Assembly: GCA_037720595.1 (NCBI GenBank)
Contig: JBBJLW010000002.1
Span: forward strand, 148,805 to 212,804
Origin: Gaiellasilicea sp037720595
GTDB taxonomy: Bacteria > Actinomycetota > Thermoleophilia > Gaiellales > Gaiellaceae
Direction: 5' to 3'
DNA: 64,000 bases
The position numbers and the translations under genes are program-made. Shown here piece by piece: positions 36,498-44,950 of this stretch (positions are counted from its first letter, which is position 1; each line of letters starts with the position of its first letter). The notes beneath the pieces were generated by a model. That model saw nothing but the letters and a program-made list of their open reading frames with translations, searched no databases and was not told the DNA's origin.

Positions 36498-37163
36498 CCG
36501 GTTGCGTTCGGCGATGGTGCGGGGAAGCGCGAGTCGGCTCGGACCGCGTCGAAGTCCGAGTCAGTCTGCGCAGCCTCGCGGAACAACGGGCTCAGCTCGA
36601 TCGACTGATCGAGGTGTGCGAGCGCTTCGTCGTGGCGCCCCACGAGGCTCTCGGCGCACGCGAGGTTGTAGAGGACGCCGGCCTGGTCGGGAGCGTCGCG
36701 GTGCGCCTGCTCGAAGAACTCGAGGGCGCGGTCGTACTCCCGCGTAGCAAAGAACTGCAGGCCCTTGGAGTACCGCTCCCACGGGGAGACCGAAAAGGCC
36801 TCGCCTCTCTTCCCGCCCGCGACGAGGATTATCGTTCCGGCGTCTTCGGCCGTGGCCGACCGCTTCACATTTGGATCGCCGACGAAGACCAGCTTCCCGG
36901 CGGGCGCGTCCACGGTCTCGCCGTCGACGGTGAAGGTCGCGCGTCCCGAGAGCACGACGTAGAGCTCCTCGTGGCCGCCCGCGCCTCCATCGACCTCGTC
37001 GTGCTCCCCGATCAGCTCCTGCCCGGCCTCGGTCGCGCGCCAGGCGTTGACCCCGAAGGCGGTGATCCCGAGCTCCGTCCGGATCGGATGCCAGCGCGCC
37101 CGTTCCTCGTCGATAAAGCTGCCGACGTCCGCTAGCCGCGTAACCCACGTACCGCTCGCTCAT
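36494..37163 (-). CDS. Cupin-TPR protein, paralogue A, apparent frameshift near its start
   Basis: A cupin domain (HEELYVVLSGRATFTVDGE, VDAPAGKLVFVGDPNVKRSA) followed by a TPR-like C-terminus (YNLACAESLVGRHDEALAHL). It is a diverged copy of the preceding gene. ATG 37163 overlaps that gene's stop (ATGA) but leads into the wrong frame. Removing one base from the GGG read on the minus strand at 37143-37145 joins MSERYV to VTRLADVGSFIDEERARW, restoring one protein of about 222 residues. Without that, the only in-frame ATG is 36955, giving 153 residues and half a cupin. It is either a sequencing slip or a real lesion. Confidence 0.7.
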
Positions 37164-37798
37164 GCGGGAAACCCCGGGTCGGCGCGGATCGAGTCGAGAT
37201 CCTCGTCGTCGCTCGCGTAGGCGCGGAACTTCTCGCCGCCGAGCTCGACCGCCCGGTTCAGGTCCGAGAGCGCGTCGTCGGCTCGGCCCGCAAGCGCCTC
37301 CCAGCAGGCGCGCTGGTAGAAGAGCATCGGGTGCTTCGGGTGGTGCTCGAAGCCCGCGTCGATCTCCGCGATCGCGCCGGCGTGGTCGCCGGCCTCGCCC
37401 TTGGCGGTGGCGGCAAACCAGAACTCCCAGCCCGAGACTGAGTACGCCTCACCCGGCTTGCCGCCGAGCGCGAGCACGGTCGTCGGAGCCTCGACCGCGA
37501 TTGCCGCGCGCCGCACGGTCGGGTCGCGGAGGAAGACGAGCGTGCCGGTCGGCGCATCGACCTCCTCGCCGTCGAGCGTGAAGCGCGCGTGTCCCGCGAC
37601 GACGACATAGAGCTCTTCGTGGCCGAGCGATTCCTCGGTGTGTTCCTCGACGACGTCCTGCCCCACCTCGGTGGCCGTGTAGCCGTTGACGCCGAAGGCG
37701 CGCACGTCGAAGCGGCGTCGGATCGGCGTCCAGCGCAGCGTCCCAGGCCCCGGCATGTCCTCGATCTCCTCGAGCGAGGCGGTCTCCCACGGCTTCAT
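37160..37798 (-). CDS. Cupin-TPR protein, paralogue B
   Basis: A 212-residue intact copy of the same architecture: cupin core TATEVGQDVVEEHTEESLGH, EELYVVVAGHARFTLDGEEV and APTGTLVFLRDPTVRRAA, then a TPR-like helical tail (LFYQRACWEALAGRADDALS). Few histidines stand in the usual cupin metal positions (HEE is kept). A small-molecule sensor or carrier role is possible; no activity is known. It overlaps the DUF1028 stop (ATGA) and the next copy's start. Confidence 0.8.
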   Translation of the reverse strand: MKPWETASLEEIEDMPGPGTLRWTPIRRRFDVRAFGVNGYTATEVGQDVVEEHTEESLGHEELYVVVAGHARFTLDGEEVDAPTGTLVFLRDPTVRRAAIAVEAPTTVLALGGKPGEAYSVSGWEFWFAATAKGEAGDHAGAIAEIDAGFEHHPKHPMLFYQRACWEALAGRADDALSDLNRAVELGGEKFRAYASDDEDLDSIRADPGFPA

Positions 37799-38634
37799 CC
37801 GCTCCGCCTCCTGAGCTTGTCCAGGACAACCGGGTCGACGGCATCCTCGCCGTCCACGCGCTCCTCCAGGTTCTCGACGCCGGCCCAGTCGGCGAGCGTC
37901 TCGTAGCCGAGCCCGCCGAGGCGCTCCTGCAACTCGGCGCGCAGCTCGGCGTCGACGGACACCCAGTCAGAGCGCGGGGTCTTGCCGAAGAGCGCCTGAT
38001 GGATCTCGTACAGCCGGTTCAGCTCTTCGATCGGTCGCTCGTGATCGTCGACGCGTAGGTCGACCACGACATCAGAGAGGCCGGCATAGCCGCCGTTGCG
38101 CTCGACGACGAGCAGCGCGGCGGATTGCTGGCCGCGCCGGTCGCCGCCGGCTGCCTGCGCGGCGGCAAGACATGCGAGCAGCCGCTCGGCGAGCGATCCG
38201 GACGAAGCCTCGAACGTCTCGGCGAGCGCGTCGACGGTCTCGCCGGACACCAGGATGTTTCCCTGCGCCGCGTAGCCCGCGCCCGTGCGGCCGCCGGCCC
38301 AGTCGTGGCACTCCGTGCCGGTGAAGCTCGCACCGCGACCCTCCGCGTCGACGATCCCGAGCTGGCGGCTCTCGCGCTCGTCGTCCGCCTCGGTCAGCCG
38401 CCGCACGACCTCGTCGGCGGCGAGCCGCTGGCGGAGCAGAGCGAGCCCGTCAGGGCCGTAGCGCGGGTTCGCATACGACTGGGTCGCGACCGCCCCGACG
38501 TGCGGCTCTGCCCAGGGCACGACCGAGCCGACGGCGAGGAACTTCGACTGCACCGCAACGCCCCACTGGCCCGCAACGAGGTCGCAGGCGACGAGCGAGT
38601 ACGTGCTGATGAGGCGCTTGTGTTGTTTCAACAC
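37795..38634 (-). CDS. DUF1028-family Ntn-hydrolase-like protein
   Basis: A 279-residue protein. The family block LISTYSLVACDLVAGQWGVAVQSKFLAVGSVVPW and GAVATQSYANPRYGPDGLALL is clear, as is GTECHDWAGGRTGAGYAAQGNILV. DUF1028 proteins have an Ntn-hydrolase-like fold and may cleave peptides or amides. Its first codons come from a palindromic repeat: GTG 38634 lies within the stem and translates as MLKQHK before the normal family start. The C-terminal 70 residues are a peptidoglycan-binding-like helical tail of unclear role. Confidence 0.85.
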   Translation of the reverse strand: MLKQHKRLISTYSLVACDLVAGQWGVAVQSKFLAVGSVVPWAEPHVGAVATQSYANPRYGPDGLALLRQRLAADEVVRRLTEADDERESRQLGIVDAEGRGASFTGTECHDWAGGRTGAGYAAQGNILVSGETVDALAETFEASSGSLAERLLACLAAAQAAGGDRRGQQSAALLVVERNGGYAGLSDVVVDLRVDDHERPIEELNRLYEIHQALFGKTPRSDWVSVDAELRAELQERLGGLGYETLADWAGVENLEERVDGEDAVDPVVLDKLRRRSG

Positions 38635-38638
38635 AAGC
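38616..38638. repeat. Copy B of the dispersed palindromic repeat, at the DUF1028 start
   Basis: A perfect 10-bp inverted repeat, GCTTGTGTTG (38616-38625) and CAACACAAGC (38629-38638), separated by TTT. It fills the junction between the small-protein stop (38639) and the DUF1028 coding region and includes the GTG start. In the transcript it would form a tight hairpin over the DUF1028 ribosome site. Copy A is at 32439-32457. Confidence 0.8.
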
Positions 38639-38914
38639 TCATTTCGGCCCGTAGGTGAGCTCCGTCAGGTCGAGCGCGAGCAGCTCCTCGGTCGGCACGA
38701 GCACCGTCGCGACCTCCGGCCGCGCGAGCGCCGACTTCACTCCCTCGGCGGAGTCGGCGCGGACGACGACCGGCGTGCCCCGATCGTGTGCTTCGCGCAG
38801 CCTCGCCAGATCGGAGACGTCGTCGAGCACGAGCGCGTCGGTCACGTCGAGCGACCCTTCGAGCGCGAGCTCGGGCACCCTCCGACCCGTCCCCCCGTAC
38901 CAGCGCTCCCTCAC
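38639..38914 (-). CDS. Small protein of unknown function
   Basis: A 91-residue protein (ELALEGSLDVTDALVLDD, RLREAHDRGTPVVVRAD, EGVKSALARPEVATVLVPT, EELLALDLTELTYGPK) with an alternating helix-strand pattern like part of a TIM-barrel or Rossmann fold. GTG 38914 overlaps the metal-hydrolase stop, and the DUF1028 gene begins inside the repeat right after its stop, so it is part of the same operon. No family recognised. Confidence 0.65.
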   Translation of the reverse strand: MRERWYGGTGRRVPELALEGSLDVTDALVLDDVSDLARLREAHDRGTPVVVRADSAEGVKSALARPEVATVLVPTEELLALDLTELTYGPK

Positions 38915-39618
38915 AGCTCGATCGTTCCTCCCGGCTCCGGCGCCTCGATCGTCACGTCTGGCGCCAGCTCGCGCAGCTTCTCCGGCGTCCCAGTGAGGAC
39001 GGGAAAGGTGCCGTAGTGGGACGGGACGCAGCGCTTCGCCCCGAGCAGCTCGAGCGCGACCGCGGCTTCGCGCGGGCTCATCGTGAAATGGTCGCCGATC
39101 GGCAGCACGACGAGGTCGGGCTCGTAGATCCGGGCGATCAGCGCCATGTCACCGAAAACGGTGGTGTCGCCGGCGAAGTAGAGCTTGAAGCCGTTCTCGA
39201 GCCCGATCACGAGGCCGCATGGCTCGCCGAGGTAGACGAACGTCTCGTTCTCGAAAGCGCTGCTCGAGTGTTTCGCGTCGGTCAGGGTGATCGTGATCCC
39301 GCCGACGTCGACGGTGCCGCCCTTGTTGGGCGCCTCCCCCATGTTCTCCGAGAGGCCCTTGGTCGAGAGCCAGCCACGCAGTTCGGTGTGCGCGATTACC
39401 GGGCACGAGAACGTCTGCGCAAGCGCCAGCGTATCGCCGACGTGGTCGTCGTGACCGTGGGTGAGCAGGATCAGGTCGACGCGCTCCGGTTCCTGCTCGG
39501 CCTCGGGGCAGGACGGGTTGCCGTGGAGGAACGGATCGACATAGATCCGCTTGCCGCCAGGGCTATCGATCCGAAAGGCCGCGTGCCCGAGCCAGGTGAG
39601 AGTTCCGTTGGTTGCCAT
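38911..39618 (-). CDS. UPF0173-type metal-dependent hydrolase (metallo-beta-lactamase fold)
   Basis: A 235-residue MBL-fold protein. TWLGHAAFRIDSPGG and the metal motif LTHGHDDHVGDTLALA (HxHxDH) are typical; later FAGDTTVFGD and PIGDHFTMSPREAA, with histidine in PSHYGTFPVL. ATG 39618 matches the family start; the open frame upstream is not conserved-looking. It leads a five-gene minus-strand operon with the small protein, DUF1028 and two cupin-TPR genes. Confidence 0.9.
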   Translation of the reverse strand: MATNGTLTWLGHAAFRIDSPGGKRIYVDPFLHGNPSCPEAEQEPERVDLILLTHGHDDHVGDTLALAQTFSCPVIAHTELRGWLSTKGLSENMGEAPNKGGTVDVGGITITLTDAKHSSSAFENETFVYLGEPCGLVIGLENGFKLYFAGDTTVFGDMALIARIYEPDLVVLPIGDHFTMSPREAAVALELLGAKRCVPSHYGTFPVLTGTPEKLRELAPDVTIEAPEPGGTIEL

Positions 39619-39658
39619 GCTCGGAGCGTACAAAGGACCGTCCGACCCGGCGGCGAAC

Positions 39659-40045
39659 ATGCGCGCCATGCGACTTCGCCTGCTCACCGTCGGCCTCGTC
39701 CTCTGCACCGCACTGGCCGATGCCGCCGCTGCGCACGAGCTCGCCTACTACGCACTCGTCGCCGCCGTCCCGCTGGGCGCGCTCGCGGCGCTGGGTGCGT
39801 TCGGCGACGTCCTCGACGGCAGCGCCGCCGAGCCGCTCGATCGGGTCGTCGCGGGCCTATCGGCCGTGGCGGTGCCGTTCCTCGTCCTCGGCGCCGCCGT
39901 CCGCGTGCCGCTCCTCGGAGGGAGCCCGCCGCCCACGATCGGTGCCACCTGCGTCCTCGTCTGCCTCGCTTTCTTCGCGCTCCAAGCGCTGCTCGCGGCG
40001 ACGGTTGCCGTTCCCCGCGGCCTCCGGACGGCACTCGATCGCTAG
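39659..40045 (+). CDS. Small membrane protein of unknown function
   Basis: A 128-residue protein with about four hydrophobic segments (LRLLTVGLVLCTALADAAAA, YYALVAAVPLGALAALGAF, AGLSAVAVPFLVLGAAV, ATCVLVCLAFFALQALLAA). ATG 39659 or 39668 start it, 40 bp from the divergent hydrolase start. It converges on nuoN with a shared CTAG. No family recognised. Confidence 0.65.
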   Translation: MRAMRLRLLTVGLVLCTALADAAAAHELAYYALVAAVPLGALAALGAFGDVLDGSAAEPLDRVVAGLSAVAVPFLVLGAAVRVPLLGGSPPPTIGATCVLVCLAFFALQALLAATVAVPRGLRTALDR

Positions 40046-41505
40046 AAGGGCAGCGATGCCGCGGCGTCGCGCGCCAGGTCGATCAGCGGCTGCACGAAGA
40101 AGAACGAGCCGATCGTGACGCCGAGCGCAGCGAAAACCGCGCTGACGAGCAGCGGGTCGCGTGGCGGGGAGCCGCCCGCCACGACAGGTCTCAACGCAGG
40201 ATCGGGCCGAGTCCACATCGCGAGCAGAACGCGGAGGTAGTAGTAAAGAGAGATCGCCGTCCCGATCACCCCGGCCACGACGAGCCACCACCAGCCGGAC
40301 TCGTACGCCGCGGAGAAGACGTAGAACTTGCCGACGAGGCCGCCGGTCAGCGGCATCCCCATCAGTCCGAGCAGGAACACCCACATCGAGGCGCCGAGGA
40401 GCGGGCGCTCCCACAGGAACCCGCCGAGGTTGTCGAGCGTCACCGGAACGCCGAGCTCGCGCTCGCGCGCTGCGACGACGGCGAACGAGCCGATCGACAT
40501 CGCGCTGTACGGGATCAGGTAGTAGAGAAGCGCGCGCCCGCCGAGCTCGCTGTTCGCAGCGACCGCGATCAGCATGAAGCCCGCGTGCGAGACCGACGAG
40601 TAGGCGAGGAGCCGCTTGATGTCGCGCTGGACGAGTGCCGCGATATTGCCGACAGCGAGGGAGACGATCGCGATCACCGCGACGGCGACCGTCCAGAGGT
40701 GCTCCTGCTCGGGGAACGCGACCGTGAGCACGCGCAGCGTCAGCACGAGCGCGGCCACCTTCGTCGCCGCCGACATGAACGCCGTCACCGAGGTCGGCGC
40801 GCCCTGGTAGACGTCCGGTGTCCACATGTGGAACGGCGCCGCCGACGCCTTGAAGCCGAGCCCGGCGACGATCATCGCGAGGCCCGCAAGGAGGAGCGAG
40901 TCGTCCGTGATGCCGGCCGCGGCGATCTCCCCGAAGCCGAGCTCGCCGGTGGCGCCGTAGACGAGGGCGGAGCCGAAGAGCAGGATCCCCGACCCGAAGC
41001 TGCCCACGATCAGGTACTTCAGCCCCGCCTCCAGCGACGTCTCGCGGTGCGTGTCGAGCGCGCAGAGGATGTAGAGCGCGATCGAGAACCACTCGAGCCC
41101 GAGGAAGAGGGTCATCAGGTTGGAGGCGCCGACGAAGAAGACCATCCCGGCGCCGGCCGCGGCGAGGAGCGCGTAGAACTCGCCCGCATGATCGCGGCGC
41201 GTCTCGCCCCACGAGACGAGCACCGAGAGAGCGCCCGCCCCGGACAGGACGATCGCGGCGAGCGCGGCCCAGCGGTCGCGCGTCATCGACTCGTTCAGGA
41301 GCGGCTGTGCGTTCGGTGTCCGGTCGAAGAGGAAGCCCGCGAGCACGCCCGCTGTGACGAAGCCGGCGAAGACGACGAACGCAGCGAACGCGCGTCGGAA
41401 CCAGGTCGGCCCGATCACGGCCGCAAGCAGCGCCACCCCGGCCGCCGCGAGCAGCGCGAGCGTCGGCGAGAGCGCGAGCCAGTCGACCTTCGGCGTCTCG
41501 ATCAC
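40042..41505 (-). CDS. nuoN: NADH-quinone oxidoreductase subunit N
   Basis: A 487-residue antiporter-like membrane subunit of complex I with about 14 helices. Key proton-channel residues appear in LFLGLEWFSIALYILCAL (Glu of TM5) and in FMSAATKVAALVLTLRVL (Lys of TM7/8), and in LLAYSSVSHAGFMLIAVA. It is the last gene of the nuo operon; its stop overlaps that of the membrane protein on the other strand, and its start overlaps nuoM. Confidence 0.96.
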   Translation of the reverse strand: MIETPKVDWLALSPTLALLAAAGVALLAAVIGPTWFRRAFAAFVVFAGFVTAGVLAGFLFDRTPNAQPLLNESMTRDRWAALAAIVLSGAGALSVLVSWGETRRDHAGEFYALLAAAGAGMVFFVGASNLMTLFLGLEWFSIALYILCALDTHRETSLEAGLKYLIVGSFGSGILLFGSALVYGATGELGFGEIAAAGITDDSLLLAGLAMIVAGLGFKASAAPFHMWTPDVYQGAPTSVTAFMSAATKVAALVLTLRVLTVAFPEQEHLWTVAVAVIAIVSLAVGNIAALVQRDIKRLLAYSSVSHAGFMLIAVAANSELGGRALLYYLIPYSAMSIGSFAVVAARERELGVPVTLDNLGGFLWERPLLGASMWVFLLGLMGMPLTGGLVGKFYVFSAAYESGWWWLVVAGVIGTAISLYYYLRVLLAMWTRPDPALRPVVAGGSPPRDPLLVSAVFAALGVTIGSFFFVQPLIDLARDAAASLPF

Positions 41506-42935
41506 GGCGCTGCCTCGGATACGTCGCTGCCCTGGATCGGAAAGTTCCGCTCTGTGATCGAGGCCGGCGAGGCCGAGAGGAAGAGCAGCGCGGCGAGGAG
41601 CGGGAGGACGACCGCGAGCTCGGCCGGGCGCAGATCGAGCGCCTCCTCGCCCACCGCCTCCCCGCGCGAGCGGTGCAGCACTCCGGAGATCAGCCGCAAC
41701 ATGTACATCGCGGCTAGCACGATCGCGCCTGCGCCGACCGCCGCCCAGCCCCAGCCCTCCGCGTAGATCCCGGCGAGGATCAGGAACTCGCCCGCGAAGG
41801 AAACCGAGCCGGGCACCGCGAGCGCGATCACGCCCACGACCAGCAAGACCGTCGCGAGATCGGGCCGGCCGCGCGCCAGCCCGCCCAGCCGGGCGAAGGC
41901 GCTCGTGCCGGTCCGTGTCTCGAGCATCCCCGCGAGCAGGAAGAGCGTCGCCGAGACGAGCCCGTGCGCCACCGATTGGAGGAACGCGCCGTTGACACCG
42001 AGCTCGTTCAGCGAGAAGAGACCGAGCACGATCAAGCCCATCTGCGCCATCGACGAGTACGCGGTCACCGAGCGGACGTCACGGGCGCGGAACGCGAGCA
42101 GGGATGCATAGACGAGCCCGATCGTCGCGAACGCGAGGATGTACGGCTGGAAGTCCGCTACGAGAGACTCGTCGAACTTCGCGATCGCGATCCGGAAGAG
42201 CCCGTAGACCGCGGCCTTCGAGACGACACCCGAGAGGATCGCAGCGACCTCGGGCGGCGACTCGCGATAGGCGTCGACGAGCCAGCCGTGAAAGGGGAAG
42301 AGCGGCGCCTTGACCGCGAATGCGGCCAGGAAGCCGAGGAAGACCCATTCGTTCGACGAAGCGCCCGATTCGACGAGGTCGAAGGTGCCTTGTGAGAGCC
42401 CGAAGACGATGATCGAGGCGAGCATCAGGAGCGACCCGGCCATCGTGTAGACGACGAACTTGACTGTCGCGAAGACCCGCCGCTCGCCGCCCCAGACGCC
42501 GATCAGGACGTAGAGCGGGATCAGCATCGCCTCGAAGAAGACGTAGAAGACGAGCAGATCCTGGGCGGCGAAGACGCCGACGATCGAGCCCGTCAGGAAG
42601 AGCAGCAGCCCGTGGTAGGCGCGCGCCCGCTCGCGGTTCACCCAGGTTGCGTAGCTGATCGCGGCGGCGCAGACGACCACGGTCAGCCCCGCCAGCCAGA
42701 GTGAGAAGCCGAAGAAGCCAACGTGGTAGGAGACGCCGAGGTCGCTGAACCAGCTCTGGTGATTCTCGAGCTGCAGACTCTGGCCGAAGTCGAACCGGCG
42801 CACCGCGACGGCCCAGAGCGCAACCTCGGCGAGCGCGATCAGCGTCGCGAGCAGGCCGGCCGCGCGGGCCGGCAGCGGCAGCAGCCAGACGAGGAGTGCC
42901 CCCGCGAGCGGGAGGAAGATCAGCGCGGTCGTCAT
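41502..42935 (-). CDS. nuoM: NADH-quinone oxidoreductase subunit M
   Basis: A 477-residue proton-pumping subunit, about 14 transmembrane helices. FYVFFEAMLIPLYVLIGVWG contains the essential TM5 glutamate; AFAVKAPLFPFHGWLVDAY contains the TM8 lysine region; VTAYSSMAQMGLIVLGLF follows. It overlaps nuoN by 4 bases and nuoL by 4 bases. Confidence 0.97.
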   Translation of the reverse strand: MTTALIFLPLAGALLVWLLPLPARAAGLLATLIALAEVALWAVAVRRFDFGQSLQLENHQSWFSDLGVSYHVGFFGFSLWLAGLTVVVCAAAISYATWVNRERARAYHGLLLFLTGSIVGVFAAQDLLVFYVFFEAMLIPLYVLIGVWGGERRVFATVKFVVYTMAGSLLMLASIIVFGLSQGTFDLVESGASSNEWVFLGFLAAFAVKAPLFPFHGWLVDAYRESPPEVAAILSGVVSKAAVYGLFRIAIAKFDESLVADFQPYILAFATIGLVYASLLAFRARDVRSVTAYSSMAQMGLIVLGLFSLNELGVNGAFLQSVAHGLVSATLFLLAGMLETRTGTSAFARLGGLARGRPDLATVLLVVGVIALAVPGSVSFAGEFLILAGIYAEGWGWAAVGAGAIVLAAMYMLRLISGVLHRSRGEAVGEEALDLRPAELAVVLPLLAALLFLSASPASITERNFPIQGSDVSEAAP

Positions 42936-44818
42936 TGAACCGCCACGAAGACGACGACGAGCACGGCGACGGCGGTTGCGATCGCCAGCGCGTAGGTGCG
43001 GAGGTAGCCGGTCTGGGCCTCACCGAGGGCGCCGCCTGCGCGCCGGGCGCCGAGGGTCACCCCGCTGATCGAGCCGCCGATCAGCGGCTCCTCGATCCAG
43101 CGCCGCCAGATCCCGGCGATCCAGACCGCCGGTCGGTAGAAGAGCGCGTCGTAGAGCTCGTCGAAGTAGAGCTTGTGCTCGAGCACGTCGCGAACGGCGG
43201 CGGCGCGCGGCAGCTCGCGCTTCCGCGCGAGGTAGAAGAGCCATGCGATTCCCATCCCACCGACACCGAGGGCGACGGCGAGCACGCTCGCCACGTAGTC
43301 CTGCGTCACACTAGGCTCCACGAGCGGCTCGGCGACGACGTGGAGCCAGTCGCCGAACGGATGCCAGACGCCCGCGATCTCGATCCAGCCGCCGACGACC
43401 GCGAGCACGCTCAACACCGCGACGGAGACGGTCATCGTCCACGGTCCTTCGCCGTGGCCGTGACCAGCGGCGTGCTGCCGGACGAGCGGCGAAGGCTCGC
43501 CGAGGAAGACGACGAAGAAGAGTCGGAAGGTGTAGATCCCGGTGAGCAGTGCTCCGAGCAGACCGGCAACGAAGAGCGCCACGCCGTAGCTGCCGCTCGC
43601 CAACGCGGCGGCGAGAATCGAGTCCTTGGAGAAGAAGCCGGAGAGCGGCGGGATCCCCACGAGCGCGAGCGAGCCGACGAGGAAGGCCAGATACGTCCTC
43701 GGCATCACCTTGCGGACGCCGCCCATCTTGCGGATGTCCTGCTCACCCGCGAGGTGGTGGATCACGAGCCCGGCCGCCATGAAGAGCAGTGCCTTGAAGA
43801 ACGCGTGCGTCATCAGGTGGAACATTCCGCTCCCGTAGGCGCCGAGGCCGACGCCGAGGAACATGTAGCCGATCTGCGACATCGTCGAATAGGCGATTAC
43901 GCGCTTGATGTCCGTCTGCACGAGCGCGACGAGCCCCGCGACGAGCAGCGTGATCGCCCCGAGACCGGCCGCGAGATCCTGGATCGAGGGCGCCAGCTCG
44001 AAGAGCGGATGCGCCCGCACGATCAGGTAGACGCCCGCCGTGACCATCGTCGCCGCGTGGATCAGCGCCGAAACGGGGGTCGGGCCCTCCATCGCGTCCG
44101 GGAGCCAGGTGTGGAGCGGGATCTGCGCCGACTTCGCTACGGCCCCGCCGAGCAGCCCGAGCGCGACGAGGTTCAGCGCCGTCGAGGACATCGCCTCCGC
44201 ACCCTCGAAGGCGCCCGCAAACTCGAGCGTGCCGGTCTGCCAGATCAGGACGAAGAACGCAAGCGCCATCGTCGCGTCGCCGAAGGCGTTCATGATGAAC
44301 GCCTTCTTGGCCGCCGCAACCGCCTCCCGCCGCTCGTGCCAGAAGCCGATCAGCAGGTACGAGGCGAGCCCGACGAGGCCCCAGCCGGCGAGCAGGATCA
44401 GGAAGTTCCCGGCCTGCACGAGCAGAAGCATCGCGAAGACGAAGAACGACATGTAGGCGAAGTAGCGCCGTTCCTCCGGGTCGCCGTCCATGTAGCCGAC
44501 CGAGTAGAGGACGATCAGGCCGCCGACGCCCGAGACGATCAGCATCATCGTCGCCGCGAGCGGATCGACGAGCAACGTCAGGCCGACGTCGAAGTTTCCA
44601 GTCGAGAGCCAGGTCCACGCCGTCGTCAGGTTCTGGCGCTCCTCCTCGCCGCGGCGGAGCAGGCTAACGAACGTTGCAAGCGCTCCGGCGAACGCGACGA
44701 AGACCGACGCCGTCGAGACCCACGCGGCGCTGCGGCGAGAGATCGAGTCGCCCATCACGGTGATCGTCCAGGCCCCAGCGAGCGGCGCGAGCAGGCAGAT
44801 CCACGCGCCCTGTGTCAT
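42932..44818 (-). CDS. nuoL: NADH-quinone oxidoreductase subunit L
   Basis: A 628-residue distal antiporter-like subunit. Features are GVGGLIVLYSVGYMDGDPEE, LLAGWGLVGLASYLLIGFW, SAQIPLHTWLPDAMEGPTPV with SALIHAATMVTAGVYLI, and the long C-terminal lateral helix region ending in a membrane anchor (YALAIATAVAVLVVVFVAV). The expected TM5 glutamate is not obvious: LLAGWGLVG stands where many homologues have WEGVG. The start (ATG 44818) overlaps the stop of a 41-codon arginase-like frame. Confidence 0.96.
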   Translation of the reverse strand: MTQGAWICLLAPLAGAWTITVMGDSISRRSAAWVSTASVFVAFAGALATFVSLLRRGEEERQNLTTAWTWLSTGNFDVGLTLLVDPLAATMMLIVSGVGGLIVLYSVGYMDGDPEERRYFAYMSFFVFAMLLLVQAGNFLILLAGWGLVGLASYLLIGFWHERREAVAAAKKAFIMNAFGDATMALAFFVLIWQTGTLEFAGAFEGAEAMSSTALNLVALGLLGGAVAKSAQIPLHTWLPDAMEGPTPVSALIHAATMVTAGVYLIVRAHPLFELAPSIQDLAAGLGAITLLVAGLVALVQTDIKRVIAYSTMSQIGYMFLGVGLGAYGSGMFHLMTHAFFKALLFMAAGLVIHHLAGEQDIRKMGGVRKVMPRTYLAFLVGSLALVGIPPLSGFFSKDSILAAALASGSYGVALFVAGLLGALLTGIYTFRLFFVVFLGEPSPLVRQHAAGHGHGEGPWTMTVSVAVLSVLAVVGGWIEIAGVWHPFGDWLHVVAEPLVEPSVTQDYVASVLAVALGVGGMGIAWLFYLARKRELPRAAAVRDVLEHKLYFDELYDALFYRPAVWIAGIWRRWIEEPLIGGSISGVTLGARRAGGALGEAQTGYLRTYALAIATAVAVLVVVFVAVQ

Positions 44819-44940
44819 CTGACTGCCTCCGCGAGCACGCGCTCGAGGACGACCGTCGCCGCCGGTGGGATCGCACGTTCCGCTCCCATCCCGTCCTCGC
44901 GATCGACGTCGTACGGCACCTGAACGAGTGTCGTCTTCAC
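44815..44940 (-). pseudogene. Arginase-like N-terminal fragment between nuoK and nuoL
   Basis: A 41-codon frame in the 132-bp gap between nuoK and nuoL; its TGA overlaps the nuoL ATG. The translation (TLVQVPYDVDREDGMGAERA) resembles the first strand and loop of arginase-family ureohydrolases, then ends with ATVVLERVLAEAVR. The GTG start touches GGGAGG too closely for normal initiation; ATG at 44889 is the other choice. Elsewhere nuo genes overlap or nearly touch, so this gap is unusual. It may be a relic insertion or a real small nuo-linked protein. Confidence 0.35.
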
Positions 44941-44950
44941 CCTCCCGACC

